The notes beneath the pieces are model-generated. The model did not search any database, was not told the DNA's origin, and was given only the letters and a program-made list of their open reading frames with translations. Positions 14,234-15,212 of a stretch of DNA of 15,212 nt are shown here, piece by piece. A program made the translations under genes and the position numbers. Every line of letters begins with the position of its first letter. The stretch's first letter is position 1. The stretch covers positions 6,652 to 21,863 of the forward strand of contig DPLR01000682.1 in NCBI GenBank assembly GCA_003541895.1, read 5' to 3'. Source of the DNA: Cytophagales bacterium. Its GTDB lineage: Bacteria; Bacteroidota; Bacteroidia; Cytophagales; Cyclobacteriaceae.

Positions 14234-15212
14234 ATGCGATTCAATAAAATATTTTCACTTGGTGTTGGAATAGTTTTTAGCCTGCGTGTTGCTGCTCAAA
14301 AGCCAGTAGAAGTTAGAGACACCATAGATCAATACATTTTTTCGTACAGCGAACTTGACTTCTTGGAGGATGCAACCGGAAAACTGACCATCGATCAAAT
14401 CTCTTCACTTGCTTACCAAGCACAGTTTAAAAAGAATACTGTACAACACCCCAGCAATACCAATAAAAATTCTACTTACTGGTTTCGTTTAAAGATCAAA
14501 CACAACAGTCATTCAAAAAAAACATGGCTCATCGAATTTTTTGATCAGACCATTGATCACTTAGAATTTTACTCGCCTCTGCCCTCCGGTGGATTTGAAA
14601 CCACGCTGCTCGGTGACGACTTTGAGTTCAATAAACGGAAAGTACGGCACAAGAATTTTATTGTAGATCTGCCCATGCAGGGCGATCAGGAGTTTACCTA
14701 CTATGTCAAAGTGAAATCGCAACAGAAGGCCGACATGATTATTGTGTTGCGAAGTCAGGGTTGGTTATTTCAATATGCTCTCGATGAATATTTTTTCTTC
14801 GGCATTTTCTATGGAATGATTCTGGTTTTTAGTTTTTACAACCTGCTCATGTTCATAGCCGTACAAGAACGCCATTACCTCTATTACATTTTGTATTTGG
14901 TTTGTGTGGGGCTCTATCAAATGAGTGCCGATGGTATTGGCTTTGAATACCTATGGCCACAGTATCCGTCTTTTAACTATTACGCGCCTGGTGTTTTTTT
15001 GTATCTCGCTACTTCATGTGCCCTAGCTTTTTCAGGTTCTGTTTTAGACCTGCGTAAAAAGTATGCAGCATTCTTTAGATTTTTTGTGGGCGTGTTTTTG
15101 TTTCGTTCGTTGTTTCTTCTTTTGAGTTTAACTGTTTTTCCTTCTTGGTTTGGATTTCGATTTATTGAAATCATTCCCTTCTTGGCTATTTACTTTGTCA
15201 GCATTTATTTTT
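14234..15212 (+). CDS. 7TMR-DISM membrane sensor, C-terminal part beyond the window
   Basis: From ATG 14234 the frame stays open for 326 codons to the window edge. A signal peptide (FSLGVGIVFSLRVAA) leads into an extracytoplasmic beta domain, about residues 30-175, with the family's signature order: NSTYWFRLKIKHNS, TWLIEFFDQTIDHLEFYSP, then VKVKSQQKADMIIVLRS. This is the 7TMR-DISM extracellular domain type 2, often thought to bind carbohydrate-like ligands. From about 185 the seven-helix domain begins (YFFFGIFYGMILVFSFYNLLMFI, ERHYLYYILYLVCVGLYQMSADGIGFEYLWP); four or five helices are inside the window. Family members end in a histidine kinase, a diguanylate cyclase or a DNA-binding/PP2C-like output domain; that part is missing, so the output cannot be told. 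The promoter at 14180-14209 fits this start. Confidence 0.9.
   Translation, partial: MRFNKIFSLGVGIVFSLRVAAQKPVEVRDTIDQYIFSYSELDFLEDATGKLTIDQISSLAYQAQFKKNTVQHPSNTNKNSTYWFRLKIKHNSHSKKTWLIEFFDQTIDHLEFYSPLPSGGFETTLLGDDFEFNKRKVRHKNFIVDLPMQGDQEFTYYVKVKSQQKADMIIVLRSQGWLFQYALDEYFFFGIFYGMILVFSFYNLLMFIAVQERHYLYYILYLVCVGLYQMSADGIGFEYLWPQYPSFNYYAPGVFLYLATSCALAFSGSVLDLRKKYAAFFRFFVGVFLFRSLFLLLSLTVFPSWFGFRFIEIIPFLAIYFVSIYF

Noticed and set aside
1..15212. CRISPR arrays, tRNAs, insertion sequences or prophage
   Set aside because: No spaced direct repeats, cloverleaf, transposase, integrase or phage structural gene is visible.

Overview
The window looks like chromosomal DNA of a Bacteroidota bacterium, most likely Cytophagales-like; I infer this from gene content and have not tested it. 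The signs are many exported proteins whose signal peptides are followed by Gln, small lipoproteins, a TerB/FHA/ABCG-type fusion transporter, a 7TMR-DISM membrane sensor, a general lack of Shine-Dalgarno sites, and one promoter that fits the Bacteroidota TTG-N19-TAnnTTTG consensus. No phage, insertion sequence, CRISPR array, tRNA or rRNA is visible.

Layout. (1) 1-492, minus strand: an MgtC/SapB-family membrane protein that runs off the left edge. (2) 493-661: a divergent intergenic region whose two ends carry degenerate heptamer repeats in opposite orientation. (3) 662-3169: PriA, the replication-restart helicase. All its motifs are intact, but one in-frame TAG at codon 134 splits the gene. 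(4) 3240-4259: a secreted YncE-like beta-propeller. (5) 4344-8475: a tight same-strand run of a secreted two-domain beta-sandwich protein, a small AT-rich exported protein of unknown function, a GH127 beta-L-arabinofuranosidase-like enzyme with its catalytic Cys/Glu set intact, and a small helical lipoprotein with an acidic/His tail that overlaps the GH127 stop codon. (6) 8594-9475: an unrecognised helical lipoprotein, followed by a clear intrinsic terminator. (7) 9611-13424: a 1015-residue TerB-FHA-ABC exporter and, after a 1-base gap, a YdcF/DUF218 protein. (8) 13497-14006: a TPM-domain lipoprotein. (9) 14007-14233: a structured intergenic region with several hairpins, a possible 27-codon Cys-rich reading frame and a good promoter. 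(10) 14234 to the right edge: the sensor part of a 7TMR-DISM protein.

Working together. The 4344-8475 run looks like a small glycan-handling or envelope operon: exported binding protein, exported glycosidase and lipoprotein, with no SusC/SusD pair in view. The ABC transporter and YdcF protein are probably translationally coupled and act at the envelope. The rest is housekeeping (PriA) or sensing (DISM). The points most worth a second look are the amber codon in priA, the heptamer repeats, the hairpin-rich regions around the TPM gene, and the unknown genes inside the GH127 run.
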